From Methanoculleus sp. SDB (GTDB lineage Archaea > Halobacteriota > Methanomicrobia > Methanomicrobiales > Methanomicrobiaceae), in NCBI GenBank assembly GCA_001412355.1, contig LKUD01000023.1, positions 1 to 53,605 on the forward strand: a stretch of DNA of 53,605 nucleotides. Direction: 5' to 3'. A model generated the notes under the pieces. The model was given only the letters and a program-made list of their open reading frames with translations. It had not been told where the DNA came from and made no database searches. Positions within the stretch are counted from its first letter, which is position 1. Every line of letters starts with the position of its first letter. The translations under genes and the position numbers were made by a program. Positions 17,248 through 26,905 of the stretch are shown one piece after another.

Positions 17248-19362
17248 ATGGAGAACGACGAGCGGACGTGCGCAGTCGGGCAGGCGAGGAATCGTTTGAT
17301 CCACGAAAAAAGCCCGTATCTTCTGCAGCATGCATGCAACCCCGTTGACTGGTACCCGTGGGGCGACGAGGCGTTTGCCCGTGCCGGACAGGAGAATAAG
17401 CCAGTGTTCCTCTCGATCGGCTATTCCACATGCCACTGGTGCCACGTGATGGCGGAGGAGTCCTTCGAGGACGAGGACGTCGCCCGGCTCCTCAACGAAT
17501 CGTTCGTCTCCATCAAGGTCGATCGCGAGGAACGGCCCGATATCGACCAGATCTACATGCGGGCCTGCCAGGCGATGACGGGGAGGGGCGGGTGGCCGAT
17601 GACCATCATCATGACGCCCGACCGACGGCCGTTCTTTGCGGCGAGCTACATCCCGAAGGAATCGCGGTTCGGCATGACCGGCCTTCTCGACCTGCTCCCG
17701 ATGATCCGTGATCTCTGGGAGGGCCGGAAGGATGAGGTGCTCGAATCCGCGGAAAAGATTATCGAAGCGCTCCGGGAATCGTGCCTCCCTCCCGAAGGGA
17801 TCCTCGACGACGGGATTCTCATGGACGCCTGCTCATTGTTCGAATCGGAATTCGACGAGGTAAACGGAGGCTTCGGATCGGCACCGAAATTTCCCTCCGC
17901 CCCGGCCCTCATGTTCCTGCTCAGGATGTGGAAACGGACGTCCGACGACCGGCTTCTCCATATGGTCAGGCACACGATCGAAGCGATACGGCAGGGGGGG
18001 ATATGGGACCAGGTGGGATTCGGCGTCCACCGGTATGCGAAGGACAGCATGTGGCGTATCCCGCATTTTGAAAAGATGCTCTCCGATCAGGCGCAGCTCG
18101 CACTCGCGGCCACCGAGGCATTCCAGGCAACCGGCGGGGCGCTATTCCGGCGCACGGCGCAGGAAATCCTTACCTATGCACTTCGTGATCTGCGAAGCCC
18201 CGACGGCGCGTTCTTCACGGCGGAGGACGCCGACAGCGAAGGGGAGGAGGGCCTCTTCTATCTCTGGACCGCGTCGGAACTGGAACAGGTTCTCGCGAAA
18301 GAGGATGTTGCCTTCACCGAAGATGTCTTCAACGTGGTGAAGGGGGGCAATTTCACCGACGAATCATCCCGCATGAGGACGGGACGCAACATTCTCTATC
18401 TCGACGAGCCCGAAGAGACGCTTGCGGCCCGGTACGGCATGGATATGCCTGGATTCCGGGCACGGGTGGAGGATATCAGTCAGGCGCTCTTTTGCCGGAG
18501 GAGCATGCGGGTGCGCCCCCGCCGCGACGAAAAAATCCTCGCGGATCGGAACGGCCTGATGATCGCGGCGCTTGCGACGGCCTCCCGGGCATTTGACAGT
18601 CAGGACTATCTCACTGCGGCGGAGACTGCGGCACGATGGCTGCTCGAGGTTCTCAGGGACGGCGACGGGCGGCTCCTCCACCGGTACCGCGAGGGCGAGG
18701 CTGCGATCCCCGCGTCGCTTGATGACCATGCCTTCATGATATGGGGGCTCATCGAGCTCTATGAAGCGTCTTTCAAACCGCAGTATCTCAGGCAGGCGAT
18801 GGAGCTGCTGGCCGACTGCACCGACCGCTTCTGGGATTCGGAAAAGGGCGGTTATTTCTTTACCGCGGACGATGCCGAAGCCCTGATAATGCGGATGAAG
18901 GTCAGTGCGGACGGCGAATGGCCGTCCGGAAACGCCGTCATGCTCCAAAACCTTCTCCGCCTCTCCCGCATCACCGGCGATATGGCGTTCGACCAGCGTG
19001 CGTCGGACCTTACGGATACATTTTCCGGTGCGGTGATGCAATCGCCGACAACCCATGCTTTCTTTCTCTGCGGCCTTGATTTCGCAAAGGGTCCGACAAA
19101 AGAGGTCGTTGTGGTCGGCAGGCGAAACGCCGCCGACACATCCCGCATGGTCGAGGCCCTGCACGCCTCTTTCCTTCCCCGTACGGTCGTCGTGTGTGCG
19201 TATGCCGGAGAATCCGAAGAAATCGGCCGCATCGCACCCTATATCCGCGACCTCGAGATGATCGACGCGAGTGCAACGGCTTATGTCTGCTCGAACTTCC
19301 GGTGCACCATGCCGACGACCAGCGTCGAGGCGATGGTCGGCCTGCTCCGGCAGATCCAGTAA
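17248..19362 (+). CDS. Thioredoxin-domain/six-hairpin protein (DUF255, YyaL/spermatogenesis-associated protein 20 family)
   Basis: 704 residues from the ATG at 17248, which has AGGAGG six bases upstream; the ATG at 17242 touches that site. The N-terminal DUF255 thioredoxin-like domain has the family signature [20 protein letters not shown] and the redox motif TCHWCHVM (CxxC at Cys62/Cys65), then [21 protein letters not shown]. The C-terminal ~450 residues are an alpha/alpha six-hairpin region ([14 protein letters not shown]-like segment written here as [17 protein letters not shown]) related to N-acylglucosamine epimerases. Function is unproven in any organism I can name; a redox or sugar-binding role is inferred from the folds. 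Cytoplasmic. A TATA-like ACTTATTTTTACC lies at 17203-17215. Confidence 0.93.
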   Translation: MENDERTCAVGQARNRLIHEKSPYLLQHACNPVDWYPWGDEAFARAGQENKPVFLSIGYSTCHWCHVMAEESFEDEDVARLLNESFVSIKVDREERPDIDQIYMRACQAMTGRGGWPMTIIMTPDRRPFFAASYIPKESRFGMTGLLDLLPMIRDLWEGRKDEVLESAEKIIEALRESCLPPEGILDDGILMDACSLFESEFDEVNGGFGSAPKFPSAPALMFLLRMWKRTSDDRLLHMVRHTIEAIRQGGIWDQVGFGVHRYAKDSMWRIPHFEKMLSDQAQLALAATEAFQATGGALFRRTAQEILTYALRDLRSPDGAFFTAEDADSEGEEGLFYLWTASELEQVLAKEDVAFTEDVFNVVKGGNFTDESSRMRTGRNILYLDEPEETLAARYGMDMPGFRARVEDISQALFCRRSMRVRPRRDEKILADRNGLMIAALATASRAFDSQDYLTAAETAARWLLEVLRDGDGRLLHRYREGEAAIPASLDDHAFMIWGLIELYEASFKPQYLRQAMELLADCTDRFWDSEKGGYFFTADDAEALIMRMKVSADGEWPSGNAVMLQNLLRLSRITGDMAFDQRASDLTDTFSGAVMQSPTTHAFFLCGLDFAKGPTKEVVVVGRRNAADTSRMVEALHASFLPRTVVVCAYAGESEEIGRIAPYIRDLEMIDASATAYVCSNFRCTMPTTSVEAMVGLLRQIQ

Positions 19363-19377
19363 GGCAACCGCTCCCGG

Positions 19378-20742
19378 TTACCGCTCCACCGGGAACCCCG
19401 CCTGCTGCCACGCGCCCATGCCGCCGAGCAGGTTCCAGACATGGTCATGCCCCGCTTTTTTCAGCAGGCTGGCGGCGGCGTTGCCCTTGAATCCCGCATC
19501 GCAGTAGACGACGATCTCGCCCGCCGCCGGGATCTCCGCGATCCTGTCGGGGAGCTCGCCGAGATAGATGTGCCGTGCGCCGGGAATATGTCCCTTCGTC
19601 TCCCATGCCTCCAGGGGGCGGACATCCAGCAGGAACGGGGCACCCGACTGGATTTTGTCGCGTGTCGCCGTCGCGTCCAGCAGTCCCACCGACGCCATCG
19701 CGCCTCCCGACCTGAACCATGCGGGAAAGCCGTTTGCAAGGTAGCCGATGACATTGTCATACCCGAGCCTGATGAGTGCGCTCACGATATCGTGGAGGCC
19801 GTGGTTGTAGTCGTCGATGAGCACGATGGGATCTTCGTACCGGATCAGCCAGCCTGCATAGACCGGCAGGATTTCGCGGGGCAGGCTGAGCGATCCGGGG
19901 ATGTGTGCGCCGGCAAATCCCGTCAATGACCTGATATCGATCATCTGGACAATCCCGGTGCGGAGCTGTTCCACATCGGCCGGGGAGAGCGCCACGGGTT
20001 CGGGAAGATGACGGAGGCGCGGAGCCCCGTTTTTGTTCAGCTCCTCCATCTTCCTGAAATAGGGCGGATAGTAGTGGTGTTCGGTCGATTTCGCCCGGAT
20101 AAATTCGTCCCGCGTCATGGCCAGCAGCGGATTCGTCTTCTTCTCGAAACCGATGGTGGTGTACTCGCGGTCAGCGATGCTCTTGCCGCAGACCGAACCG
20201 GCCCCGTGCGCCGGGCAGACGATCACGCCGTCCCCGAGCGGGAGGATTTTTTCGAAGATGGATTCATAGAGGAGCGTCGACATCCGGGTGCGGTTTTCCG
20301 GGCCGTAAAAGTCGGTCCTCCCGGCATCGCCTGCGAGGAGGGCATCGCCCGTGAAGATCATGAGCGGCTCGCTGCCCGGTTTTTCCCGTGCAACGACGGA
20401 GAGGCTCTCGTCGGTGTGGCCCGGGGTTTCGAGCACGGTGAGTCCGAGCTCCCCGATCCTGAATTCGTCCCCGTGAAACGCGCTCCTGCCGTATGCGAAA
20501 TCAAGCTTCGCTCCGTGGTAGATCTCCGCCCCCGAGAGCGAGGCCAGTTCCTGCGAACCGATGACGTAGTCCTCGTTCCGGTGCGTCTCAAAAATATGGG
20601 TGATGCGCATATTGTGGGCACGGGCGATATCGAGGTAGACATCGCAGTCCCTGCGTGGGTCGATGACGGCAGCTTCGTTGTTCGAACCGATAAAATACGA
20701 GTTGTGAGCGATTCCCGCAGATTTAACCTTTTCAATAAGCAC
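19378..20742 (-). CDS. Metallo-beta-lactamase-fold protein fused to two rhodanese domains
   Basis: 454 residues. Residues 1-~240 form an ETHE1/glyoxalase-II-like MBL domain; ~255-350 and ~355-454 are rhodanese domains. Later MBL metal motifs are intact (TPGHTDES, TGDALLAGDAGRTDF, CPAHGAG), but the first motif, normally HxHxDH, reads His54-Arg-Asn56-Glu-Asp58-Tyr59, so two of its His residues are replaced. The first rhodanese domain lacks an active-site Cys; the second keeps it (VVYCDAGFKG). Relatives with the NEDY variant exist as I recall, so it is probably a subfamily trait. A persulfide or sulfur-transfer role is inferred. The start is GTG with GGGGGA upstream, and TTATAA at 20785-20790 is a plausible TATA box. 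Confidence 0.88.
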   Translation of the reverse strand: MLIEKVKSAGIAHNSYFIGSNNEAAVIDPRRDCDVYLDIARAHNMRITHIFETHRNEDYVIGSQELASLSGAEIYHGAKLDFAYGRSAFHGDEFRIGELGLTVLETPGHTDESLSVVAREKPGSEPLMIFTGDALLAGDAGRTDFYGPENRTRMSTLLYESIFEKILPLGDGVIVCPAHGAGSVCGKSIADREYTTIGFEKKTNPLLAMTRDEFIRAKSTEHHYYPPYFRKMEELNKNGAPRLRHLPEPVALSPADVEQLRTGIVQMIDIRSLTGFAGAHIPGSLSLPREILPVYAGWLIRYEDPIVLIDDYNHGLHDIVSALIRLGYDNVIGYLANGFPAWFRSGGAMASVGLLDATATRDKIQSGAPFLLDVRPLEAWETKGHIPGARHIYLGELPDRIAEIPAAGEIVVYCDAGFKGNAAASLLKKAGHDHVWNLLGGMGAWQQAGFPVER

Positions 20743-20802
20743 GGTGTCTTCCCCCTGCGTTATACGCGGATGGTTGTATCACCTTATAATCCCTGCCCCG
20801 CA

Positions 20803-21447
20803 TCAGGGCCGGCGGAGACTGCCGGGGGCGGTATGGCGGGAGAGAATCCTCTCGCAGGTGCAGTTGTTCCCCAAATGGCAGACGGCGAGTGTCGTGCACC
20901 GGATCATGCAGGGGAAGAGCGACCTGTCCGTACCGGTGCCCGCTTCCCCGTACCCGAGGGTGATATGCGGGGAAAACCGTTCGTATGCCGCTTTCTCCGG
21001 ATAGCCGGTACAGTAGTCGCACGTGAAGGGGGTGACCGCTCCCCCCGGTTCGCGGGCGACCATCTCCGCCGTTGCCCGCGGGAGAAAAAAAGGTTCGGCA
21101 GCCCGCATGATTGTCGTATGGAGCTCCAGCAGGCGATTCGTCCGTTCGATGTTCAGGCCCGAGACCCGGTCGCCCGTGCCGGTGGCGACGGTGACAATCT
21201 CGTCGGGGAAGATATCGAGGGGAAGTGCGTCTGCCGCGATATCGTCGAGGATGGTGCCGAGGGCGGGCAGATCCTTTTCGGAGACCGCGCCCATGGCCAG
21301 CGATATGTGGGGGAGTGCCGTCTCTTTCCCGAGCCGGATCACCGGATTTTCGGACTTTGCATTCATCGTCCTGTTTATCAGGATGGCCGCCTCGAGGACG
21401 GCGTCGGGCGGAATAAGGGCGATATCAATTGCAATCCCGTCGGTCAT
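20803..21447 (-). CDS. 2H phosphoesterase / 2'-5' RNA ligase-like protein
   Basis: 214 residues with the two hallmark motifs of the 2H superfamily: PHISLAMG (HxS, near residue 47) and PHITLGYG (HxT, near residue 162). These His/Ser-Thr pairs catalyse cyclic phosphodiester hydrolysis or RNA end processing in the family. Between them is the helical region expected of the bilobed fold. The C-terminal tail has three Cys (CMIRCTT, CHLGNNCTC) of unknown use. Cytoplasmic. It lies just upstream of the MBL-rhodanese gene on the same strand, and the latter's TATA-like box falls right after this stop codon. Exact substrate unknown. Confidence 0.8.
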   Translation of the reverse strand: MTDGIAIDIALIPPDAVLEAAILINRTMNAKSENPVIRLGKETALPHISLAMGAVSEKDLPALGTILDDIAADALPLDIFPDEIVTVATGTGDRVSGLNIERTNRLLELHTTIMRAAEPFFLPRATAEMVAREPGGAVTPFTCDYCTGYPEKAAYERFSPHITLGYGEAGTGTDRSLFPCMIRCTTLAVCHLGNNCTCERILSRHTAPGSLRRP

Positions 21448-21490
21448 CGGGGATTGATACGCCGTGACGTATGTTCACCGTTTCGTTTCG

Positions 21491-22714
21491 TCACGCAATC
21501 CCCGCCGCAACCGACATCCGGTAAAACAGGAGGGCGTTTGTGATGCTGACGCCTGCGGACGCCATAAAAACCCAGAAAATTCCCGAGGCATCCATGATCG
21601 CCCCGAAGATCAGCGGCGCGGTGATCATGCCGATGCTCATCGCGGTGTTGAACGCCCCCATCGCCGCACCCTGCCCCGTTTCGCGCCCGGCGATGGTGAC
21701 GAACGACGTTGCGGCGGGAAGGGCGATCCCGCTCCCGAAGCCGAAGAAGAGCGCAAGGGCCAGTATCGGAAGGAATCCGTCGAGAAACGGGAGGGTGATG
21801 AGCGCAACCGCGTCGATGACGGAACCGATGACAATCAGGCGGACTTTGTTGTGCCTGTCGGCAAGCTTCCCGCAGGAGCGCTGCAGGAAGGCGGTGGAGA
21901 GGACGCTCGCGGAGATGACGATGCCGATCTCGGTTGCGGAGAGGCCCTGGTGGATGATGGTGCCGTCGGGCAGGAGTGCGGGTGCCGCCACGAGGAGCGG
22001 CACGAAGACCATGAGCGTGCCCCGTCCGAAGGCATGGGCGACGCGGAAAAAGAGCACGGGCCGGAGGATGCGGTTCCTGACGGTCTGCAGCAGCGATGCG
22101 CCCTCCGTAAGGCGCTTTCCGGCTTCAGGGAGGAACAGGGCGCAGATGCCGAGTGCAAAGGCTGAAAATACCGCCATCGAGAGGAACACGGCATCCATGC
22201 CCGCCATATCCAGGATCACGCCGCCGAGGAGCGGCCCGACGCCCATCCCGAGAAAGAGCGAGACCATGAAGGTGCCCATGTATTTTCCCTCCCTGCCTTC
22301 GGGCGAGAAGTCGGCCGCGTAGGCCATCGCGACCGGGATGACCATTGCGGAGGCGAATCCGTGGAGCATCCTGACCAGCGTGAGGGTTTCGACACTGGTC
22401 GCGGAGATGTAGGCGACCGAGACCAGCGTGTAGAGAAGCAGGCCGGCGAGCAGGAACAGGCGCCGTCCCTTCCGGTCGGAGAGCCTCCCGATGACCGGCA
22501 TGAAGACCGCCCGCGACACGGCGAACCCGGAGAAGATGATCCCGATCCAGAGTCCGGTCGCACCGAGGCTCTCCGCATAGAACGGCAGCAGCGGCACGAT
22601 GATGCCGAGGCCGAGCGTAGCGGAGAAGACCGAGGCGAAGAGGACGGAAAAAATCCTCTCCGGCGACGATCTGCGTCTGCCGGTGCGATGGTCGCGGGGT
22701 GCCGGGGGGGTCAT
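21491..22714 (-). CDS. Major facilitator superfamily transporter
   Basis: 407 residues, about 12 membrane segments. It begins with a basic cytoplasmic tail, then helix 1 (FSVLFASVFSATLGLGIIVPLLPFY, described in part) and the loop 2-3 motif A as GRLSDRKGRRLF. The second-half counterpart is GKLADRHNKVRL. A mid-protein MFMVSLFLGMGVGPLLGG-like segment matches drug/H+ antiporters of the DHA1 type (motif C-like GxGxGPLLGG). It probably exports a small molecule using the proton gradient. Its ATG overlaps the stop of the M23-like gene by four bases, so the two are co-translated, an odd pairing that may link them functionally. Substrate unknown. Confidence 0.88.
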   Translation of the reverse strand: MTPPAPRDHRTGRRRSSPERIFSVLFASVFSATLGLGIIVPLLPFYAESLGATGLWIGIIFSGFAVSRAVFMPVIGRLSDRKGRRLFLLAGLLLYTLVSVAYISATSVETLTLVRMLHGFASAMVIPVAMAYAADFSPEGREGKYMGTFMVSLFLGMGVGPLLGGVILDMAGMDAVFLSMAVFSAFALGICALFLPEAGKRLTEGASLLQTVRNRILRPVLFFRVAHAFGRGTLMVFVPLLVAAPALLPDGTIIHQGLSATEIGIVISASVLSTAFLQRSCGKLADRHNKVRLIVIGSVIDAVALITLPFLDGFLPILALALFFGFGSGIALPAATSFVTIAGRETGQGAAMGAFNTAMSIGMITAPLIFGAIMDASGIFWVFMASAGVSITNALLFYRMSVAAGIA

Positions 22715-23328
22715 CGTGGTCGTTCCTCGGGTCGAATCAGTATTTCGGCGGAGGGGGTAAAATGCAGGGAGCGGGAGGCACGGTCCCTGTCACCGACCGC
22801 CGTGAGAATGATGCCCGGATCGCAGAGCGCGGAAGGCGGTTCCCGGCCGAACCAGTTTCCTCCGCTGTACTTCTCCCCCAAAAGGCCGGGCGGGGACCGG
22901 TAGCATTCGAGATGGAGCATGGCGGTGAATCCGGACCTGACGAGCGTTCTGATATACGCGGGAGCGGTGCCGGTCACCCGGCCGGGATCGATCACGCTGC
23001 CGATATGCCCGAGGCACTCCCCTTCACGGACGGCGTCGCCCTTCCTGACCGTGATATCGGCCAGCTCCGCGTACCGGGCGATACAGATCCCCTGATGGTC
23101 GACGAGCACGAACCATGTCCTGTTCCAGTAGGGGACCCATGCGGGATCGGTCTGGACACCGGTTTCGATGACGGTCCCGTCCGCGATTGCCACGACCGTA
23201 CTGCCCGCCGGTGCATGGATGTCGATCCCGCAATGGAGGCGGTCGCCGCGATCTTCCCAAAACGAGCCGGGTTCGCCCTTTTCCGGCGGGGTTTTCGCGG
23301 GGCTGTCCGGAACCGGCCATGTGACCAT
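22711..23328 (-). CDS. M23 (LytM)-like peptidase-fold protein, probably inactive
   Basis: 205 residues from the ATG at 23328; an upstream TTG at 23367 adds residues of no clear value. It shows the M23 first motif HCGIDIHAPAGSTVVAIADG with Zn ligands His32 and Asp36, the strand GTVIETG, and the later DITVRKGDAVREGECLGHIG. The third motif, normally HxH, reads Met137-Leu-His139, so the third Zn ligand is present but the catalytic His is lost. No signal peptide is visible. Methanomicrobiales have no murein, so a peptidoglycan-hydrolase role is unlikely; a binding or scaffold role is inferred. It is translationally coupled to the MFS gene. Confidence 0.7.
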   Translation of the reverse strand: MVTWPVPDSPAKTPPEKGEPGSFWEDRGDRLHCGIDIHAPAGSTVVAIADGTVIETGVQTDPAWVPYWNRTWFVLVDHQGICIARYAELADITVRKGDAVREGECLGHIGSVIDPGRVTGTAPAYIRTLVRSGFTAMLHLECYRSPPGLLGEKYSGGNWFGREPPSALCDPGIILTAVGDRDRASRSLHFTPSAEILIRPEERPR

Positions 23329-23410
23329 GATCAGTAATTGCGTTTCTCTCCGAAAAAAAGTCCGCAAAGGTTATCCCCCGTCGCCGCCGGATGATGGTTT
23401 GGTGATTGCG

Positions 23411-23908
23411 ATGATCCTCGGAATTCTCTCCGATACCCATGACCACCTTCCGCTCGTCCGGACGGCGGTCAGGTTCATGAATGCGGAGGCGGTCGGCCTC
23501 GTCCTCCACGCAGGCGATTTCGTCTCGCCGTTTGTCATCCCCGAGCTCGCGAACCTCTCCATGCCGGTGATCGGCGTGTTCGGGAACAACGACGGTGACC
23601 GGGCGCTTCTGCTGGCGAAATGCGCCGCGGCCGGAAACGTGGATATCCGCGGGTACTTCGCAGAGATCGATGCGGACGGATTCTCCGTAGCGCTCTACCA
23701 CGGGCATGAACCCGCGCTGCTCGACGCGCTCGTCAAAAGCGGCGCATTCGACGCCGTTGTCCACGGCCATACGCATGAGGCGGGGAGTTTTCGGGCGGGC
23801 GGCACCCTCGTCGTCAACCCCGGGGAAGCGTGCGGGTACCTGACCGGACAGGCGACGGCCGCGCTGCTCGACACCGATGCCCGGACGGCACGCATCGTGC
23901 GCCTTTAG
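23411..23908 (+). CDS. YfcE/MJ0936-type metallophosphodiesterase
   Basis: 165 residues, the usual length of the family. The calcineurin-like metal motifs are all present: GILSDTHDH (D, H), LVLHAGDFVSP (GD), VFGNNDGD (GN-D), YHGHEP (GH), and VVHGHTHEAG (GHTH), plus VVNPGE. It hydrolyses phosphodiesters with two Mn/Ni ions in characterised relatives. The ATG at 23411 is preceded by GGTGA seven bases away; an in-frame GTG at 23402 is possible. It diverges from the M23-like gene and converges on copA, with 10 bases between stops. Physiological substrate unknown. Confidence 0.92.
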   Translation: MILGILSDTHDHLPLVRTAVRFMNAEAVGLVLHAGDFVSPFVIPELANLSMPVIGVFGNNDGDRALLLAKCAAAGNVDIRGYFAEIDADGFSVALYHGHEPALLDALVKSGAFDAVVHGHTHEAGSFRAGGTLVVNPGEACGYLTGQATAALLDTDARTARIVRL

Positions 23909-23918
23909 CGGCACCCGT

Positions 23919-26639
23919 TCAGTCGAGATACTTCCCGGGCTCCGCCTCGAAGGCGGTCTTACATCCCGGCCCGCAGAAGAAGTATTTCTTCCCTTTGTAG
24001 ATGGTCGTGAATTTCGCCGTCTCTTCGTCGACTTCCATTTTGCATACGGGATCGATTGCAATCTTCTTCATGGACGCTGTCTCCTTCCGCGGCAGTCCGG
24101 CCGCAGTGATCTCTTCTTTTCGCACCGGGGGTATATAGGTCCTGAGCATCAGCGAGAGCGATACGACCGTCACCGAGGAGAGTGCCATCGCGAGCCCGGC
24201 GAGTTCCGGCCGGAAGGCGATGCCGAAGAAGGGATACAGGACACCCGCCGCGACCGGGATGAGGGCCGTGTTGTAGGCAAACGCCCAGAAGAGGTTCTGG
24301 CGGATGCGGCCCATCACCTTCCCGGAGAGCTGGATCGCCGCGACGACGTCCCGGAGGTCGTCGTGGATGAGCACGATGTCGCCGCTTTCGATCGCCACAT
24401 CCGTGCCGCTCCCGATCGCGATGCCCACATCCGCCTGCGCCAGCGCCGGGGCGTCGTTGATGCCGTCGCCGACAAACGCCACCGTCTCCCCGCCCTGCTG
24501 GAGGCTTTTCACCTCTCTCGCCTTCTCGTCGGGCAGCACTTCGGCAATCACGCGGTCGATGCCCGCCTCGCGGCCGATGGCAATCGCGGTCCGTGCATTG
24601 TCGCCCGTGAGCATCACGACCCCAAGCCCCATCGCCCGGAGCGCCGCGATGGCGGGAGGCGTGGTCTCCTTCAGGGTGTCGGCGATGGCGATGATCCCCA
24701 CGATCTCGCCGGAGAGGGCGACGAGCACGACGGTCTTCCCCTCCTTCTCGCGCATTTTGATCACCTGCTCGAGGCTGACGGGACTGGGGATCTCCTGGTC
24801 GGACATGAGCATCCTGTTGCCGATGAGCACCTGCCTGCCCCCGACGATCGCAGCGACGCCTTTTCCCCCGAAGGTGTCGAACCCGGTGGCTTCCCCCGGT
24901 TCGATTCCCTCCATCGCCGCCTTCGCGACGATCGCCTCGGCGAGCGGGTGCCGGGATCCGTGCTCGACGGTTGCCGCAATCCCGAGCAGGGCGCGATCGC
25001 CGATGCCGAAGGTCACGATATCGGTGACCTCCGGCTTTCCGCGTGTCAGCGTGCCGGTCTTGTCGAAGACCACCGTTGTGAGGCGTTCTGCGACTTCAAG
25101 CGCTTCGCCGTTCTTGATCAGCGTTCCGAGCTCGGCTCCGCGGCCCACCCCCACGGTGACCGCCGTGGGCGTGGCCAGCCCGAGGGCACAGGGGCAGGCG
25201 ACCACGAGGATGGAGATAAGCACCGTCAGCGAGAAGAGCAGGGTGCCGCCGAGGAGGAAGTACCAGGCCGCGAATGCGGCGATCGCGATGGTGAGCACCA
25301 CCGGGATGAAATACGACACGGCGGTGTCCGCGATCCGCTGGACGGGCGGTTTCGAGCCCTGCGCCGCCTCGACGAGCCGGATGATCTGCGCGAGCACCGT
25401 GTCTTTGCCGATCTTCGTCGACCTGACCTCAAGCACGCTGTTCTGGTTGATGGTCCCGCCGACGACCGACGCGCCTTCCCTCTTGAATACCGGGATGGGT
25501 TCGCCGGTGATCATCGATTCGTCCACCGAGCTTTCGCCCTTCACCACCTCGCCGTCGACCGGGACCTTTTCGCCGGGACGGATGATCACGACATCCCCCA
25601 CGGCGAGGTCCCCGACCGAAACCTCCGTCTCCTCCCCGTCCTTAAGGACGGTGGCGGATTTCGCCTGCAGGCCGATGAGCTTTTTAATCGCGTCCGACGT
25701 CCGCCCCTTCGCCCGCGCCTCGAGATACCGCCCGAGCGTGAGGAATGCCGCGAGCATCACCGCGGTCTCGTAGAACATGAAGTTCTGCGTCAGGACGACC
25801 TGAAACGTGCCGAGCACCGAGGAGCCGTATGCCACCCCGATGCCCATGGAGTACATGACGTCCATGTTCAGGGTGCCGTTCTTCATCGCCCGGTACCCCG
25901 CAAGGAAGATCGGGTACGCGAGGTAGAGGAATGCGGGGGTTGCGATGACGAACATGAACCACGGGAGCGGAACGGGTGTCGGAATGCCGAGGAGCATGAT
26001 CGCCATCAGCGGAAGCGAGACGCCGAATCCCACGATGATCCGCCGCATCTTGTCGCGGAGGTCCTCTTCGTAGGCGTTCCGTTCGAGGTCTTCGGTATCC
26101 TCCCCCTCGATGCCGAGGTACCGGTACCCCGCCCCCTCGATGGCGGTGCGCATCTCCCCGACGGCGGTCACCCGGGGATTGTAGACAACGTATGCCCGCT
26201 CCGACCCTAGGTTCACCGTGGCGGATACGACTCCTTCGAGCTTTCCGAGGGCTTTTTCCACCGTCATGACACAGGTGGCGCAGGTCATCCCGCCGACCTT
26301 GATCGTCACCTGATCGTTCGCGATTCCGTATCCCGACTCCTCGACCGCTTTTTCCAGGTCTGAGAGGGTGACACGGCCGGGATCATACTCGACCGTCGCC
26401 GTATCGCCCGCATAGTTCACCCGGGCGCCCGCGACGCCGTCGAGCTTTGCGAGTGCTTTTTCGATCGTGACGGCACAGGTGGCGCAGTGCATGCCGGTGA
26501 CTTTCAGGTCCGCGGTCCGGGCCGTGCCGGGTGCGGTATCGGGGGCTTGTGCCTGTTCGCCGGGGGATTGCCCGCCCCCGGTATTCTCCTGCCGCTCATC
26601 GTCCGTCCGGCTCTCCTGCCGGTGCCCGTCGTCGTCCAT
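23919..26639 (-). CDS. copA: Copper-exporting P1B-type ATPase with two HMA domains and a C-terminal YHS domain
   Basis: 906 residues from the ATG at 26639, which has CGGAGGA eight bases upstream; the ATG at 26660 lacks this. After an acidic, disordered ~40 residues come HMA1 (MHCATC, Cys52/Cys55) and HMA2 (MTCATC, Cys120/Cys123), then eight membrane helices. Core motifs: TGEPIPV (actuator), CPC in [13 protein letters not shown], phosphorylated Asp in [12 protein letters not shown] in GSRHPLAEA, and [20 protein letters not shown]. The last ~45 residues are a YHS domain (DPVCKMEV ... YFFCGPGC), an extra Cys-rich metal-binding unit also seen in some other Cu ATPases. It exports Cu+ from the cytoplasm. 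The divergent TrmB-family gene may regulate it. Confidence 0.95.
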   Translation of the reverse strand: MDDDGHRQESRTDDERQENTGGGQSPGEQAQAPDTAPGTARTADLKVTGMHCATCAVTIEKALAKLDGVAGARVNYAGDTATVEYDPGRVTLSDLEKAVEESGYGIANDQVTIKVGGMTCATCVMTVEKALGKLEGVVSATVNLGSERAYVVYNPRVTAVGEMRTAIEGAGYRYLGIEGEDTEDLERNAYEEDLRDKMRRIIVGFGVSLPLMAIMLLGIPTPVPLPWFMFVIATPAFLYLAYPIFLAGYRAMKNGTLNMDVMYSMGIGVAYGSSVLGTFQVVLTQNFMFYETAVMLAAFLTLGRYLEARAKGRTSDAIKKLIGLQAKSATVLKDGEETEVSVGDLAVGDVVIIRPGEKVPVDGEVVKGESSVDESMITGEPIPVFKREGASVVGGTINQNSVLEVRSTKIGKDTVLAQIIRLVEAAQGSKPPVQRIADTAVSYFIPVVLTIAIAAFAAWYFLLGGTLLFSLTVLISILVVACPCALGLATPTAVTVGVGRGAELGTLIKNGEALEVAERLTTVVFDKTGTLTRGKPEVTDIVTFGIGDRALLGIAATVEHGSRHPLAEAIVAKAAMEGIEPGEATGFDTFGGKGVAAIVGGRQVLIGNRMLMSDQEIPSPVSLEQVIKMREKEGKTVVLVALSGEIVGIIAIADTLKETTPPAIAALRAMGLGVVMLTGDNARTAIAIGREAGIDRVIAEVLPDEKAREVKSLQQGGETVAFVGDGINDAPALAQADVGIAIGSGTDVAIESGDIVLIHDDLRDVVAAIQLSGKVMGRIRQNLFWAFAYNTALIPVAAGVLYPFFGIAFRPELAGLAMALSSVTVVSLSLMLRTYIPPVRKEEITAAGLPRKETASMKKIAIDPVCKMEVDEETAKFTTIYKGKKYFFCGPGCKTAFEAEPGKYLD

Positions 26640-26829
26640 CGCACGTTCCTCCGGGCGCATCCGGCCGGATAACGGCCCGCGGTCGCCCTTCAGTGTTTAG
26701 TGTGCAGTAATCCGGATTCGTATAAAATGCTATCTCCGGCACCATGTGCGGTGATTTTCCGGGAAGGGGACGCACACGGGGCTGAGGGCCGCATACCCGC
26801 ACTGCCGGTGACGGCAGCGATCCCTGCCC

Positions 26830-26877
26830 GGCGGGACGGTCGTGTCCCCGTGCATCGGCCGGCGGGACGATAGTCCC
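26830..26877. promoter_or_regulatory. Twin GGGAC-GTCCC operator-like repeats
   Basis: Two copies begin with GGCGGGACG at 26830-26838 and 26861-26869, 31 bp apart. Each forms an inverted repeat: GGGAC (26833-26837) with GTCCC (26844-26848), and GGGAC (26864-26868) with GTCCC (26873-26877). They lie 29-76 bases upstream of the TrmB-type start and about 190-240 bases upstream of copA. A TATA-like box for copA may be TTTATAC (minus strand, near 26719-26726). Spacing of about three helical turns suits cooperative protein binding; the regulator is not known. Confidence 0.5.
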
Positions 26878-26905
26878 ATAACTGTAGCAACCCAATACAG
26901 GAGCA

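Noticed and set aside
20784-20793. TTATAATCCC shared with the third 6.9-kb palindrome
   Set aside because: A single short match to a TATA-like sequence, readily explained as a promoter element by chance.
23877-26210. A 777-codon plus-strand ORF opposite copA
   Set aside because: Antisense shadow of CopA with biased His/Arg/Asp composition and no start context.
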